A stretch of 64,000 nt of DNA, taken from NCBI RefSeq assembly GCF_003065425.1, contig NZ_CP026949.1, positions 1,302,001 to 1,366,000 of the forward strand. Reading direction: 5' to 3'. Below, one piece after another: positions 34,107 to 41,741 of the stretch. Under the pieces are notes generated by a model, which was not told the DNA's origin, made no database searches, and saw only the letters and a list, made by a program, of their open reading frames with translations. Within the stretch, counting starts at the first letter, position 1. The number at the start of each line of letters is the position of its first letter. The position numbers were made by a program, and so were the translations under genes. The stretch comes from Mycetocola zhujimingii. GTDB taxonomy: Bacteria > Actinomycetota > Actinomycetes > Actinomycetales > Microbacteriaceae.

Positions 34107-34648
34107 CCCCGCGACGTTGTGCGGTTTTCGGCACTGACCATCCACGCGTACTGCTCGAGCTTGGCGATGATCGCGTGCAGAATATCGGCCGTGGTCGGAT
34201 CTTCCTCGTCGATGGAGTCGTGCACGTCGCGCATCGTTCCGACCGTCGCTTCGAGGCGAACGGTGATGAGGTCGACGGTCTGGGCAGTGTCCACCTCGCC
34301 GTTCGGGAAAGCGGGGAGCGTCGTGGTTGACGCCACAGTGTCGCTCCGGCCGTCCGGCACAGCGTGCAGTGCACGCATCCGCTCGGCAACCTCGTCGGAG
34401 AATTCCCGTGCTGCATCGATGATCTCGTCGAGCTGAAGGTGAAGGTCCCTGAAGTTTTTGCCGACAACGTTCCAGTGCGCCTGCTTGCCCTGGATGTGGA
34501 GTTCGACGAGGTCGACGAGCACTTTCTGCATGTTCTCGGCGAGTTCGCGCGAGGCGATGAATCCTCGCTCCGGCTTCTGCCTCCGCGTGGTTTTCGCGCC
34601 GGAGTTCGTTGCGGTTGTCCTGGTTCGTTCCTGCGTTGCGGTTGCCAT
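34103..34648 (-). CDS. dps: Dps-family DNA-protection/ferritin-like protein
   Basis: The 181-residue protein stores iron and protects DNA in starvation and oxidative stress. Ferroxidase-site residues align with E. coli Dps as His58 (KQAHWNVVG), His70 and Asp74 (LHLQLDEI), with Asp85 and Glu89 following. The N-terminus is long and rich in Thr, Arg and Lys (TATQERTRTTATN), which suits DNA binding. A GAAAGGA site precedes the ATG. It converges with the DUF7882 pair and is divergent from the type III polyketide synthase. Single-gene transcription is likely. Confidence 0.95.
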   Translation of the reverse strand: MATATQERTRTTATNSGAKTTRRQKPERGFIASRELAENMQKVLVDLVELHIQGKQAHWNVVGKNFRDLHLQLDEIIDAAREFSDEVAERMRALHAVPDGRSDTVASTTTLPAFPNGEVDTAQTVDLITVRLEATVGTMRDVHDSIDEEDPTTADILHAIIAKLEQYAWMVSAENRTTSRG

Positions 34649-34853
34649 AGTCTGCTGTCCTTTCGCCCGGCGTCGTTTCAGCCGGTGTGGGTTGCAACAG
34701 GTTATGGCGTTTCGGCCGGGCGGCTCAAGCCCTTGCGGTTTCGGCGTGGATCCGACAGGGCGGGTTCAGCGAGAGTGGGAGATATTCTCTGTGCTTCCTC
34801 CGCCGGAATGCAACCGGCAGAGCAAAGGTGTGCGCTGTGCTTAGAGTGTGAGC

Positions 34854-36035
34854 ATGCCTACCCATGTGCGAACGATCCAGACCGCTGTCCCACCGACGAG
34901 TCTGGACCAGACGGTCGCGCGCGACATCTTTGCCGGTCAGGACGGGCTCACGAGGCTCGGTGAACGCCTCGTGCGAGCATCGTTCGACGGCTCGGGTATT
35001 TCCACTCGGCAGACGGTCATCGAAGACCTGGGTGCCGCTCCGGTTACCGGAGACCCTGTGTTCTACGACAGGGAGAGCGGCGTTCTGCTGTCGCCGTCGA
35101 CCCGCACGCGCAACGAGGTCTACATCGATGCCGCGAGCCGTTTGTTCGTTGAGGCGGCAGAACGCGCGCTGGACGCGTGCGCGGACATCGAGGCGAGCGA
35201 CGTGACGCACGTCGTCACCGTCTCGTGCACCGGGTTTTTCGCGCCGGGCCCCGAGTACCGGATCGTGCGCTCTCTTGGCCTCGCGCCGACGACCGAGCGC
35301 CTGCACATCGGTTTCATGGGCTGCTACGGCGCATTCGCGGCCCTTCGGGTCGCCGCCGCGTTCTGTGAGTCGAATCCCGACGCCGTTGTCCTCGTCGTCT
35401 GCTGCGAGGTATGCACGATCCACGTGCGATCGTCCAACGACCCCGACCAGATCGTCGCGTCAAGCGTCTTCGCTGACGGTGCTGCCGCGGCGATCGTGAC
35501 CGGTCGGCCCGGCCCTGCCGGTTCCACCAGCCTCACCGTCGACCAGCTGTCGACCGAGCTCACCCCGGTCGGCGAGGATGACATGGCGTGGACGATCGGC
35601 GACGCCGGCTTCGACATGGTGCTGAGCGCAGCGGTTCCGAAAATCATCGACACGTACATCAGGCCAGCCCTCGAACCGCTGTTTGTGAACGAGCCTCACC
35701 TGTCGGCTGACCCGGCCGGCGCCATCACCCACTGGGCGATTCACCCGGGCGGGCGCAGCATCCTCGACAAGGTCGAGTCGAATCTCGGACTCAGCGTCTC
35801 GCAGCTCGTGCCGTCGAGGCGGGTTCTGCGTGACTACGGCAACATGTCGAGCGGCACCGTGCTCTTTGTGCTCAAAGACATCCTCGACGGCGACGGCGAC
35901 GGCGACCTCGACCTCGACGGCGATGGCGGCGGTGACGTGGGCGGCGATCCCGAGCAGGGAGAACGCGTGTGCGCCATGGCATTCGGGCCAGGCCTCACCG
36001 TCGAAACCGGGCTGTTCACCAGGGTCACACGGTGA
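34854..36035 (+). CDS. Type III polyketide synthase (chalcone/stilbene-synthase-like)
   Basis: The 393-residue enzyme would extend an acyl-CoA starter with malonyl-CoA and cyclise the chain. The catalytic triad is present as Cys157 (GFMGCYGAF), His297 (HWAIHPGGRS) and Asn330 (DYGNMSSGT). An acidic repeat, DGDGDGDLDLDGDGGG at about residues 345-360, is inserted between the Asn motif and the C-terminal AMAFGPGLTVETG strand. The ATG at 34854 is used, and a GTG two codons upstream is possible. The SAM methyltransferase gene starts 49 bp downstream, forming a small biosynthetic pair. The product could be an alkylresorcinol or pyrone, which is inference. Confidence 0.93.
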   Translation: MPTHVRTIQTAVPPTSLDQTVARDIFAGQDGLTRLGERLVRASFDGSGISTRQTVIEDLGAAPVTGDPVFYDRESGVLLSPSTRTRNEVYIDAASRLFVEAAERALDACADIEASDVTHVVTVSCTGFFAPGPEYRIVRSLGLAPTTERLHIGFMGCYGAFAALRVAAAFCESNPDAVVLVVCCEVCTIHVRSSNDPDQIVASSVFADGAAAAIVTGRPGPAGSTSLTVDQLSTELTPVGEDDMAWTIGDAGFDMVLSAAVPKIIDTYIRPALEPLFVNEPHLSADPAGAITHWAIHPGGRSILDKVESNLGLSVSQLVPSRRVLRDYGNMSSGTVLFVLKDILDGDGDGDLDLDGDGGGDVGGDPEQGERVCAMAFGPGLTVETGLFTRVTR

Positions 36036-36084
36036 GCCACAGCCAACCCGTGAGCCACGCTCGCGCCGTCGCGGCGGCCAAGCC

Positions 36085-36819
36085 GTGACCGTGCTTGCCG
36101 GAGTATCCGGCTGGCTGCGGTCGCGGGACACCGAGACCGCCGAGTGGATGGATGACCCTGACTGTGATCTGCCGACCCTGCTCCGCACGTACGCACACTT
36201 CCGCATCGTCAACGCTGTGGTCGCCGGCTGGCGGCTGACGTATCTCACGGAACTCAAACCCCGATTCACCGGAACGTCCCATACCCTCCTCGACATCGGC
36301 ACAGGGGGAGGGGACGTCGTCCGGGCCCTCGCACGGCTGGCTCGGCGCGACGGTGTGCGCCTCGACATCACGGCGATCGATCCTGACCCGCGCGCGGCGG
36401 CATACGTCGACAGCCTGCCAGCCACCGACGGAATCCGTTACCGCCGTGCCTCGAGCGCCGACCTCGTTACCGAGGGAGCAAAATTCGACTTCGTCATCTC
36501 TAACCACGTCCTCCACCACCTCTCGGCGCGGGAGCTCGGGGCGGTGCTTGCGGATTCGGAGCGGCTGGCATCCGTTCTCGCCGTTCACAGCGATATCCGG
36601 CGAACACGACTCGGCTACGTGCTGTACTCCGTCATCACCGGAATCTTCTTCCATCGGTCGTTCGTCCGCGACGACGGGCTGATTTCCATCCGCCGGAGTT
36701 ACCTGACTCGCGAGCTCGATGCGGTGCTCCCGGTGCGCTGGATGGCACGGTCACAGCCGCTCTGGAGAACACTGGCCGTCTTCGAGCCAGCGGCAACGAC
36801 GACGGCGCAACCGAATTAG
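36085..36819 (+). CDS. Class I SAM-dependent methyltransferase downstream of the PKS
   Basis: The 244-residue protein has the Rossmann-type motif I TLLDIGTGGGDVVRALARLA, motif II ITAIDPDPRA and motif IV DFVISNHVLHHL. The N-terminal SRDTETAEWMDDPDCDLPTL and YAHFRIVNAVV are typical of the methyltransferase subgroup found next to type III polyketide synthases. The frame is open far upstream, but the GTG at 36085 is the first start that agrees with family length. The ribosome binding site is weak. It probably methylates the polyketide product. Its stop overlaps that of the SGNH hydrolase gene by 4 bp. Confidence 0.85.
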   Translation: MTVLAGVSGWLRSRDTETAEWMDDPDCDLPTLLRTYAHFRIVNAVVAGWRLTYLTELKPRFTGTSHTLLDIGTGGGDVVRALARLARRDGVRLDITAIDPDPRAAAYVDSLPATDGIRYRRASSADLVTEGAKFDFVISNHVLHHLSARELGAVLADSERLASVLAVHSDIRRTRLGYVLYSVITGIFFHRSFVRDDGLISIRRSYLTRELDAVLPVRWMARSQPLWRTLAVFEPAATTTAQPN

Positions 36820-37682
36820 CGAGTGAGCGCGCTGATCACCGTCGCGGCGGTCAGCGCTGACCCGACGGGCGCCGGGTGGAGGAGATCGGGCAGCAGCAGG
36901 GCCGGGACATCTCCCGACTCGAGGTAGGCCGAGTGGACGTCGATCGGGCGGACCGCCTGGTGCTCTACCAGCCAGCCGGCGACGTGGCCAATCACTTCAT
37001 CGTGCGCTGCGGCGTACTGGTCGAGTCGCGGGTTCTCGAGCAGGGCGGCGTAGCCGATCGTTGCGGGCCACCGTTGCTCGATCCCGGCGATCAGCGAGGT
37101 GAACTGTTCTCCGACCTGCGCCGGTTCGAGAACGTTGTTGAGTCCGTGATTGAGGATGACGAGGTCAGGTTCGCCTGGCACCAGGGCGTCGATGTGAGTG
37201 AGCGAGTACGCGGCGGTCTTTCCGCTGGCAGAGCCGTTCCAGACAATCAGGGGAGCGTTCGATGCTTCAGCGTTGAAGGTGATTGGCGCGAGGTATGAGC
37301 TGGAGAGAACGTCCCACGGATGCTGGACAAGCGGCCGGTCGAGCCGGAGCGCGAGTTCGCGGAACGCGAGGTCGACCCATTCGCCCTGTTCGTTCCCCGT
37401 CGAGTCACCGATGACCTGGGCGACGAACGTTCGTTCGTTATCGTCGATCCGGTCCATGGCATCGGCGAACGACGCAAGAGTCAGGCTGCTGGCACCGGCG
37501 TTGGTGCCACTCCCGGCGTCGCTGACGGCGGCCGGCGCGGCGGCCGGGCGAGGGGTCATGGTGAAGAACGCACCGGCAAGCATGGCCGCCAGTACGGCAG
37601 GAACAGCGACCTTCAGCAGGAGACCGCTGCGCAGGGCGGGGGCGCGGCGTTCGGCTCCACCTGCTCCTGATACCCGCTCCAT
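36816..37682 (-). CDS. SGNH/GDSL-type hydrolase, membrane-anchored or secreted
   Basis: The 288-residue protein has a charged N-terminus and a hydrophobic segment LLLKVAVPAVLAAMLAGAFF at about residues 21-40, probably a signal anchor, followed by an Ala/Ser-rich linker. The hydrolase core shows block I VIGDSTGNE (Ser nucleophile), Gly in the oxyanion loop, block III LNHGLNNV (Asn) and block V LPDLLHPAP (Asp-x-x-His). The substrate could be a polysaccharide ester, lipid or peptidoglycan acetyl group. It is convergent with the methyltransferase and divergent from the pgsA-like gene. Confidence 0.85.
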   Translation of the reverse strand: MERVSGAGGAERRAPALRSGLLLKVAVPAVLAAMLAGAFFTMTPRPAAAPAAVSDAGSGTNAGASSLTLASFADAMDRIDDNERTFVAQVIGDSTGNEQGEWVDLAFRELALRLDRPLVQHPWDVLSSSYLAPITFNAEASNAPLIVWNGSASGKTAAYSLTHIDALVPGEPDLVILNHGLNNVLEPAQVGEQFTSLIAGIEQRWPATIGYAALLENPRLDQYAAAHDEVIGHVAGWLVEHQAVRPIDVHSAYLESGDVPALLLPDLLHPAPVGSALTAATVISALTR

Positions 37683-37797
37683 GAGTACAGGCTACGACAG
37701 AGTGCGCGTAATCGGGCTCCCCAGATCGGGCCGCTGCCGTGCTCAGTGGCCGGCACGCGGCTGTCCACGGGAGATAAGTGTCGTCTAGGCTGGCGGG

Positions 37798-38430
37798 GTG
37801 AGCACAGAGGGTAACTTCGGGGTGAGCGATCGGATCCTGACGCTCCCCAATTTGCTGAGCTTCCTCCGGCTTGCACTTGTCCCCGTGTTCCTCGTTTTGC
37901 TCGTCGAAGGCCAGGACATCTGGGCGCTTGTCGTGCTCGCCGTCTCCGGTTTCACCGATTTTCTCGACGGTTTCCTGGCCAGGCGGCTCAACCAGGTGAC
38001 ACGGCTCGGCCAGTTACTCGACCCGGCCGCAGACCGGCTGTACATCCTCGCCGCACTGCTGGGCCTCGCGTGGCGTGAGCTGATTCCGTGGTGGCTTGTC
38101 GCCGTTATCGTCTCCAGGGACGTCATGCTTCTGGCGATCGGGATCTTCCTCGCCCGCATCGGGCACGGTGCCTTCCCGGTCAACTGGGTGGGGAAGTGCG
38201 CAACGGCATCCCTGTTCCTTGGCCTGCCGTTGCTCATGCTCGCTGCGGCTCTTCCGGATGTCCAGGAGTGGGTCCAGCCGTTCGGGATGTTCTTCGCGGT
38301 GCTCGGCGCCGTGCTTTACTGGTGGGCCGGGATTCTCTATCTGGTCGACACCATCAGGGTAAGAAGAGTGAACCGAAAGCCACGGGGGTCGGCACAGACC
38401 GACGCCCCATCCGATACGCTGGAAACCTAG
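37798..38430 (+). CDS. CDP-alcohol phosphatidyltransferase (PgsA2-like)
   Basis: The 210-residue membrane enzyme transfers a phosphatidyl group from CDP-diacylglycerol to an alcohol such as glycerol phosphate or inositol phosphate. The CDP-alcohol signature D-x2-D-G-x2-A-R-x(8)-G-x3-D-x3-D is present in FTDFLDGFLARRLNQVTRLG followed by QLLDPAADR. Several hydrophobic helices surround it. The GTG at 37798 is the start, without a clear ribosome binding site. The gene order pgsA-like, garA, ftsR and MerR parallels M. tuberculosis Rv1822-Rv1830, so it is likely the PgsA2 orthologue. It is followed by garA after 10 bp. Confidence 0.92.
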   Translation: MSTEGNFGVSDRILTLPNLLSFLRLALVPVFLVLLVEGQDIWALVVLAVSGFTDFLDGFLARRLNQVTRLGQLLDPAADRLYILAALLGLAWRELIPWWLVAVIVSRDVMLLAIGIFLARIGHGAFPVNWVGKCATASLFLGLPLLMLAAALPDVQEWVQPFGMFFAVLGAVLYWWAGILYLVDTIRVRRVNRKPRGSAQTDAPSDTLET

Positions 38431-38440
38431 GAGGTTCACG

Positions 38441-38953
38441 GTGCAACTACCCGATGAGCAGAACCCCGCAACCGGGGCATTTCTGCGCCAGCCTGCCGCC
38501 CAAGACGGTGCCGCAGGACAGGCTGCAAATGACTCGACCATGAGTTTCAGCCGCGATCTTGGTGCTGCGCTCCAGGCTGTCGAGGCTGACGTCAGTGCAG
38601 ACGAGCGGGAGGCCATTGCGGCGCTTCCCTCTGGTTCTGCCTTGCTCATCGCTCGTCGTGGCCCGAACACCGGTGCACGGTTTCTGCTGGATGCCGACGT
38701 CACGACTGTTGGCAGGCATCCGGACGCCGATATCTTCCTCGATGACGTTACGGTCTCCCGTCGGCACGCTGAGTTCCTCCGGCACGGTGTTGCCTTTGAG
38801 GTACGTGACCTCAACTCGCTCAACGGCACCTATTTCGACGGCGTGCGCATCGACAGCGCCCTGTTGAGTGACGGTGCGGAGGTTCAGATCGGAAAATTCC
38901 GCCTGACTTTTTACGCGTCGCGCGATGACCTGAGCCCGACCGCGGGCGCCTAG
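38441..38953 (+). CDS. garA: FHA-domain regulator GarA/OdhI
   Basis: The 170-residue protein has the conserved FHA core TTVGRHPDADIFLDDVTVSR and SLNGTYFDGVRIDSAL, with EVQIGKFRLTF at the end, near-identical to GarA. GarA binds and inhibits 2-oxoglutarate dehydrogenase and glutamate dehydrogenase and is switched off by phosphorylation at a TT pair in an ETTS motif. Here the motif is replaced by DSTMSF with Ser32-Thr33, keeping the second Thr, the PknB site, and substituting Ser for the first, the PknG site. The start is a GTG with AGGAGG upstream. ftsR follows 3 bp later. Confidence 0.94.
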   Translation: MQLPDEQNPATGAFLRQPAAQDGAAGQAANDSTMSFSRDLGAALQAVEADVSADEREAIAALPSGSALLIARRGPNTGARFLLDADVTTVGRHPDADIFLDDVTVSRRHAEFLRHGVAFEVRDLNSLNGTYFDGVRIDSALLSDGAEVQIGKFRLTFYASRDDLSPTAGA

Positions 38954-38956
38954 CGC

Positions 38957-39697
38957 ATGTCGGCTCAGGCAGCCAGGCGGCAGGGGGCTGAGCAGGGGCG
39001 CGCCGAGAGCGGGCGGGCGCGGCAGGAACAGTCGTCGTCTGCGCTTCTCAGCATCGGACAGGTCCTCGCACGACTGGCCAACGACTTCCCGGATCTCAGC
39101 AACTCGAAACTCAGGTTTCTTGAGGAGCAGGGGCTCGTGTCGCCGAGTCGCACCCAGTCCGGCTATCGCAAGTTCTCCCCGGCGGATGTCGAGCGGGTTC
39201 GCATCATCCTGTCGATGCAGCGTGATCACTACCTGCCGCTCAAAGTCATCCGCGGCTACCTGGCCGACCTCGACGCCGGCCGATCTCCAGCGATGCCAGG
39301 CGCGACCGGGACAGTATCGACGATCATTCCCCCCGGCCGGCGTTACGGGCGAGAAGAGATCATCACGGAGACGGGGGCTACGGCCGCCCTCTTCAACGAG
39401 GCCATCTCGGCGTCGCTCATCACTCCATCCGAGACATACACCGACGACACTCTCGAGGTGGTGCGCTCACTCGTCGCCCTCAAGAGGTGCGGGATCGAAC
39501 CGAGGCACCTGCGCGGTTATCGAGCAACGGCCGAGCGTGAGGTCAGCCTCATCGAGAGCGCGCTCCTGCCCATTTCCAGGCGTGACGATGCGGCGAGCAG
39601 GGCTCGTGCCGCAGAGTTGTCCGGCGAGATCGCCGGAAGACTCGATGTGATCAGGGCGAGCCTCGTCCGGTCGGCGCTCGGCAGGCTCACCTCGTGA
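38957..39697 (+). CDS. ftsR: MerR-family regulator FtsR
   Basis: The 246-residue protein has a MerR-type N-terminal winged helix, LLSIGQVLARLANDFPDLSN and KLRFLEEQGLVSPSRTQSGY, followed by KFSPADVERVRIILSMQRDH and YLPLKVI. This is the FtsR (Rv1828/cg1631) subgroup, which controls ftsZ transcription in corynebacteria. The N-terminus before the domain is Arg/Gln-rich and the C-terminal portion is helical. It follows garA after 3 bp, so they are coupled. Cell-division control is inferred from the orthologue. Confidence 0.9.
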   Translation: MSAQAARRQGAEQGRAESGRARQEQSSSALLSIGQVLARLANDFPDLSNSKLRFLEEQGLVSPSRTQSGYRKFSPADVERVRIILSMQRDHYLPLKVIRGYLADLDAGRSPAMPGATGTVSTIIPPGRRYGREEIITETGATAALFNEAISASLITPSETYTDDTLEVVRSLVALKRCGIEPRHLRGYRATAEREVSLIESALLPISRRDDAASRARAAELSGEIAGRLDVIRASLVRSALGRLTS

Positions 39698-39845
39698 CTT
39701 TCACCGGCGTCCAGGGTCACAGAATGATCACGGCCACTCGACACGCCGGACCATGTGAGCGGATGTCGTTGATCAGAACGGCCCGGCTCTGTAGCGTGGA
39801 CAACGCGGTACACACCGCAGCCTTTTTCGACAGGAGCACACACGG

Positions 39846-40391
39846 ATGAGCGAGAATACCGCCAACGAGAATGCTCGGTACGATCTCGGACTTCTCTTCA
39901 CCGACGGAATGCCCGACCTCGATGACCAGTCCGGCTACCGCGGCGCCGTTGCCGCCCGTGCCGCTGGAATCAGCTATCGCCAGCTCGACTACTGGGCGCG
40001 TACCGGCCTCGTCGAGCCGACCGTTCGCGGCGCTGCCGGATCGGGGTCGCAGCGACTCTACGGCTTCCGCGACATCCTCGTTCTCAAGCTCGTCAAGCGG
40101 CTCCTCGACACCGGAATCTCGCTCCAGCAGATCCGCACGGCGGTTAACCAGCTCCGCGAGTCCGGCATCAACGACCTTGCCCAAACCACCCTCATGAGCG
40201 ACGGCGCCAGCGTCTACCTGTGCACGTCAAATGACGAGGTCATCGACCTCGTGAGCCGTGGCCAGGGTGTCTTTGGCATCGCCGTCGGCAAGGTCCTCCG
40301 CGAGGTGGAGAGCACACTCATCGAGTTCGACAGCCAGGCTGCCGACCCGATGGACGAGCTCGCCCTGCGTCGCGCTGCTCGCACCGCCTGA
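39846..40391 (+). CDS. MerR-family regulator, second copy (Rv1830-like)
   Basis: The 181-residue protein has a MerR winged helix with GISYRQLDYWARTGLVEPTV and RLYGFRDILVLKLVKRLLDT, followed by SLQQIRTAVNQLRE and a C-terminal ligand-type region FGIAVGKVLREVESTLIEFD. It corresponds to Rv1830/cg1633, which sits after the bifunctional nuclease in other actinobacteria. A GACAGGAG site lies upstream. The 148-bp gap after ftsR has no gene, so the nuclease Rv1829 homologue is missing here. Target unknown. Confidence 0.9.
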   Translation: MSENTANENARYDLGLLFTDGMPDLDDQSGYRGAVAARAAGISYRQLDYWARTGLVEPTVRGAAGSGSQRLYGFRDILVLKLVKRLLDTGISLQQIRTAVNQLRESGINDLAQTTLMSDGASVYLCTSNDEVIDLVSRGQGVFGIAVGKVLREVESTLIEFDSQAADPMDELALRRAARTA

Positions 40392-40418
40392 GCCAGCGTC
40401 GCGCTCTCTCTGCACGAG

Positions 40419-40478
40419 AGCATCACTTCCGGTCGACCACGTCAGTTCCGCGGGGTGTTTTCGACCGCAACTGATGCT
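40419..40478. repeat. Long imperfect inverted repeat, unit A
   Basis: The left arm AGCATCACTTCCGGTCGA (40419-40436) pairs with the right arm at 40461-40478, with 16 of 18 positions matching. The loop is 24 bases. It could fold as an RNA or DNA cruciform. Confidence 0.8.
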
Positions 40479-40550
40479 CTGGCCGCGCCCGGCGTCTGAA
40501 CACGCCCGCGGCGGGCACCGACCCGAGATCACTCGCAGCGCCCCGAGATC

Positions 40551-40588
40551 ACTCACTGCGGTCGAGAGCACTCACTGCGGTCGAGAGC
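40551..40588 (+). repeat. 19-bp perfect tandem duplication in unit A
   Basis: ACTCACTGCGGTCGAGAGC occurs twice in tandem, 40551-40569 and 40570-40588. A related single word, GAGACCACTCGCTGCG, appears in unit B, so the duplication arose after the two units diverged or was lost in one. Confidence 0.8.
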
Positions 40589-40667
40589 ACCCGGCGGAAC
40601 GGGTGATGTGGTCCGCGTCGGGTGAACTCGCGGGTGTGGTGGTGCCGCTGTCGGCTCGGCGAGACCA

Positions 40668-40723
40668 ACACTTCCGGTCGAGAGCATCAGGTGCACGGGG
40701 TGCTTTCGACCGCAACTGATGCT
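40668..40723. repeat. Long imperfect inverted repeat, unit B
   Basis: The left arm around ACACTTCCGGTCGAGAGCA (40668-40686) pairs with the right arm at 40701-40722, which shares TTTCGACCGCAACTGATGCT with unit A. The inner loop is short, near GGTGCACGGGG. Both units therefore begin with the same structure. Confidence 0.78.
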
Positions 40724-40847
40724 TTCGCGATACCTACTGGCGTGGGAACACGCCGGCGGTCGCCGGACTGAGACCACTCGCTGCGCCCGAGATCACCCGG
40801 CGGGACGAGTGATGTCGTCGGCGTCGGGTGAACTCGCGGGGTGATGC

Positions 40848-41666
40848 TTAGCGCGCGGCTTTCGCGGGGTCGGCGTATTCGCCAACCCGGCCCGTCCGGA
40901 GTACGCGGTCGAGGAGGAGGTCGAAGTTGTTCGCCATCTCCTGCGCGCTGTCGCCTGGCCAGATGTGGAGCGGCTTCGCCGCGCCCTGCGCCTGCTGAAG
41001 TGAGGTGCGCTCCGGCAGCTGCGGGCTGAGGACGAGCGGACCGAACATGTCGCGGAGTTCCTTGATCCGGAACTGGTGCTCGAGTGACTGCGAACGCACG
41101 CGGTTCACAACGATGCCGAGCGGCTGGAGCCTCGGGCTCAGGCCGCGGCGAATCTCCTCGATCGCGCGGAGGGCACGGTCGGCTGCTGCGACGGAGAACA
41201 GGCCGGGCTCGGTGACGACCACGACGCGGTCACTCGCTGCCCACGCTGTGCGGGTCAGCGCATTGAGCGACGGAGCGCAGTCGATGAGGACGAGGTCGTA
41301 GTCGTCCTCGACGTGCGCGAGCGCCTCTTCGAGCTTCCAGATGTCGCGGATCGACGGGTGTGGCCCGTCGAAGTTGATGGCGGACGGGCTGCCGATGAGC
41401 ACGTCGATGGTGCCTGGATGTGTTTTCGTCCAGCCGCTCGGCGAAATCGCCTGGCGGACGGTTTTCTCCTTCGGCGACGCGAGAACGTCGGCGACATTCA
41501 ATCGACCGGTGAGGTCGATATCCATGCCGGTGGAGACATCCGATTGGGGATCGAGGTCCACAACGAGCGTTCGAACGCCCTTCGCAAAGGCCGCGGAGGC
41601 CAGACCAAGGCTGACTGTAGTTTTCCCGACGCCTCCCTTGAGGCTCGAGACGCTGAGTACGTGCAC
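40848..41666 (-). CDS. ParA-family ATPase
   Basis: The 272-residue protein starts with a GTG at 41666 ([20 protein letters not shown]), which places the deviant Walker A KGGVGKT at residues 10-16, typical of ParA/MinD. LVVDLDPQSDVSTGMDIDLT is the Walker A' region, and YDLVLIDCAPSLNALTRTAW the Walker B. Later VVVVTEPGLFSVAAADRALR fits the ParA core. No ParB gene is adjacent, so it is an orphan ParA, probably positioning some cellular cargo or acting on chromosome organisation. It is divergent from pyc with 75 bp between starts. Confidence 0.9.
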   Translation of the reverse strand: MHVLSVSSLKGGVGKTTVSLGLASAAFAKGVRTLVVDLDPQSDVSTGMDIDLTGRLNVADVLASPKEKTVRQAISPSGWTKTHPGTIDVLIGSPSAINFDGPHPSIRDIWKLEEALAHVEDDYDLVLIDCAPSLNALTRTAWAASDRVVVVTEPGLFSVAAADRALRAIEEIRRGLSPRLQPLGIVVNRVRSQSLEHQFRIKELRDMFGPLVLSPQLPERTSLQQAQGAAKPLHIWPGDSAQEMANNFDLLLDRVLRTGRVGEYADPAKAAR

Positions 41667-41741
41667 AAGTAGATACGTTACCTTCACTAAGCTGGCAGAA
41701 CCTAACTGTTCCCTGTGCGCTGTGCTGCCAGAGAGGTCTGC

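Larger units (their letters stand above)
40392..40847. repeat. Repeat-rich noncoding block with two imperfect units
   Basis: This 456-bp stretch holds no supportable gene. It consists of two diverged copies of one unit, about 40419-40644 and 40668-40847. Each begins with an imperfect hairpin and ends with the shared tail CGTCGGGTGAACTCGCGGG. Between these are CCCGAGATCACTC-like and GGTCGAGAGCA-like words. The unit is bounded on the left by the MerR stop and on the right by the ParA stop. It may be a family of intergenic palindromic elements. Open frames crossing it have no ribosome binding site and Arg/Ser-rich translation. Confidence 0.75.

Noticed and set aside
40258-40719. ORF of 153 residues starting inside merR and crossing the repeat block
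   Set aside because: Its start is inside another gene in a different frame and its translation is low-complexity Arg/Ser sequence from repeat DNA.
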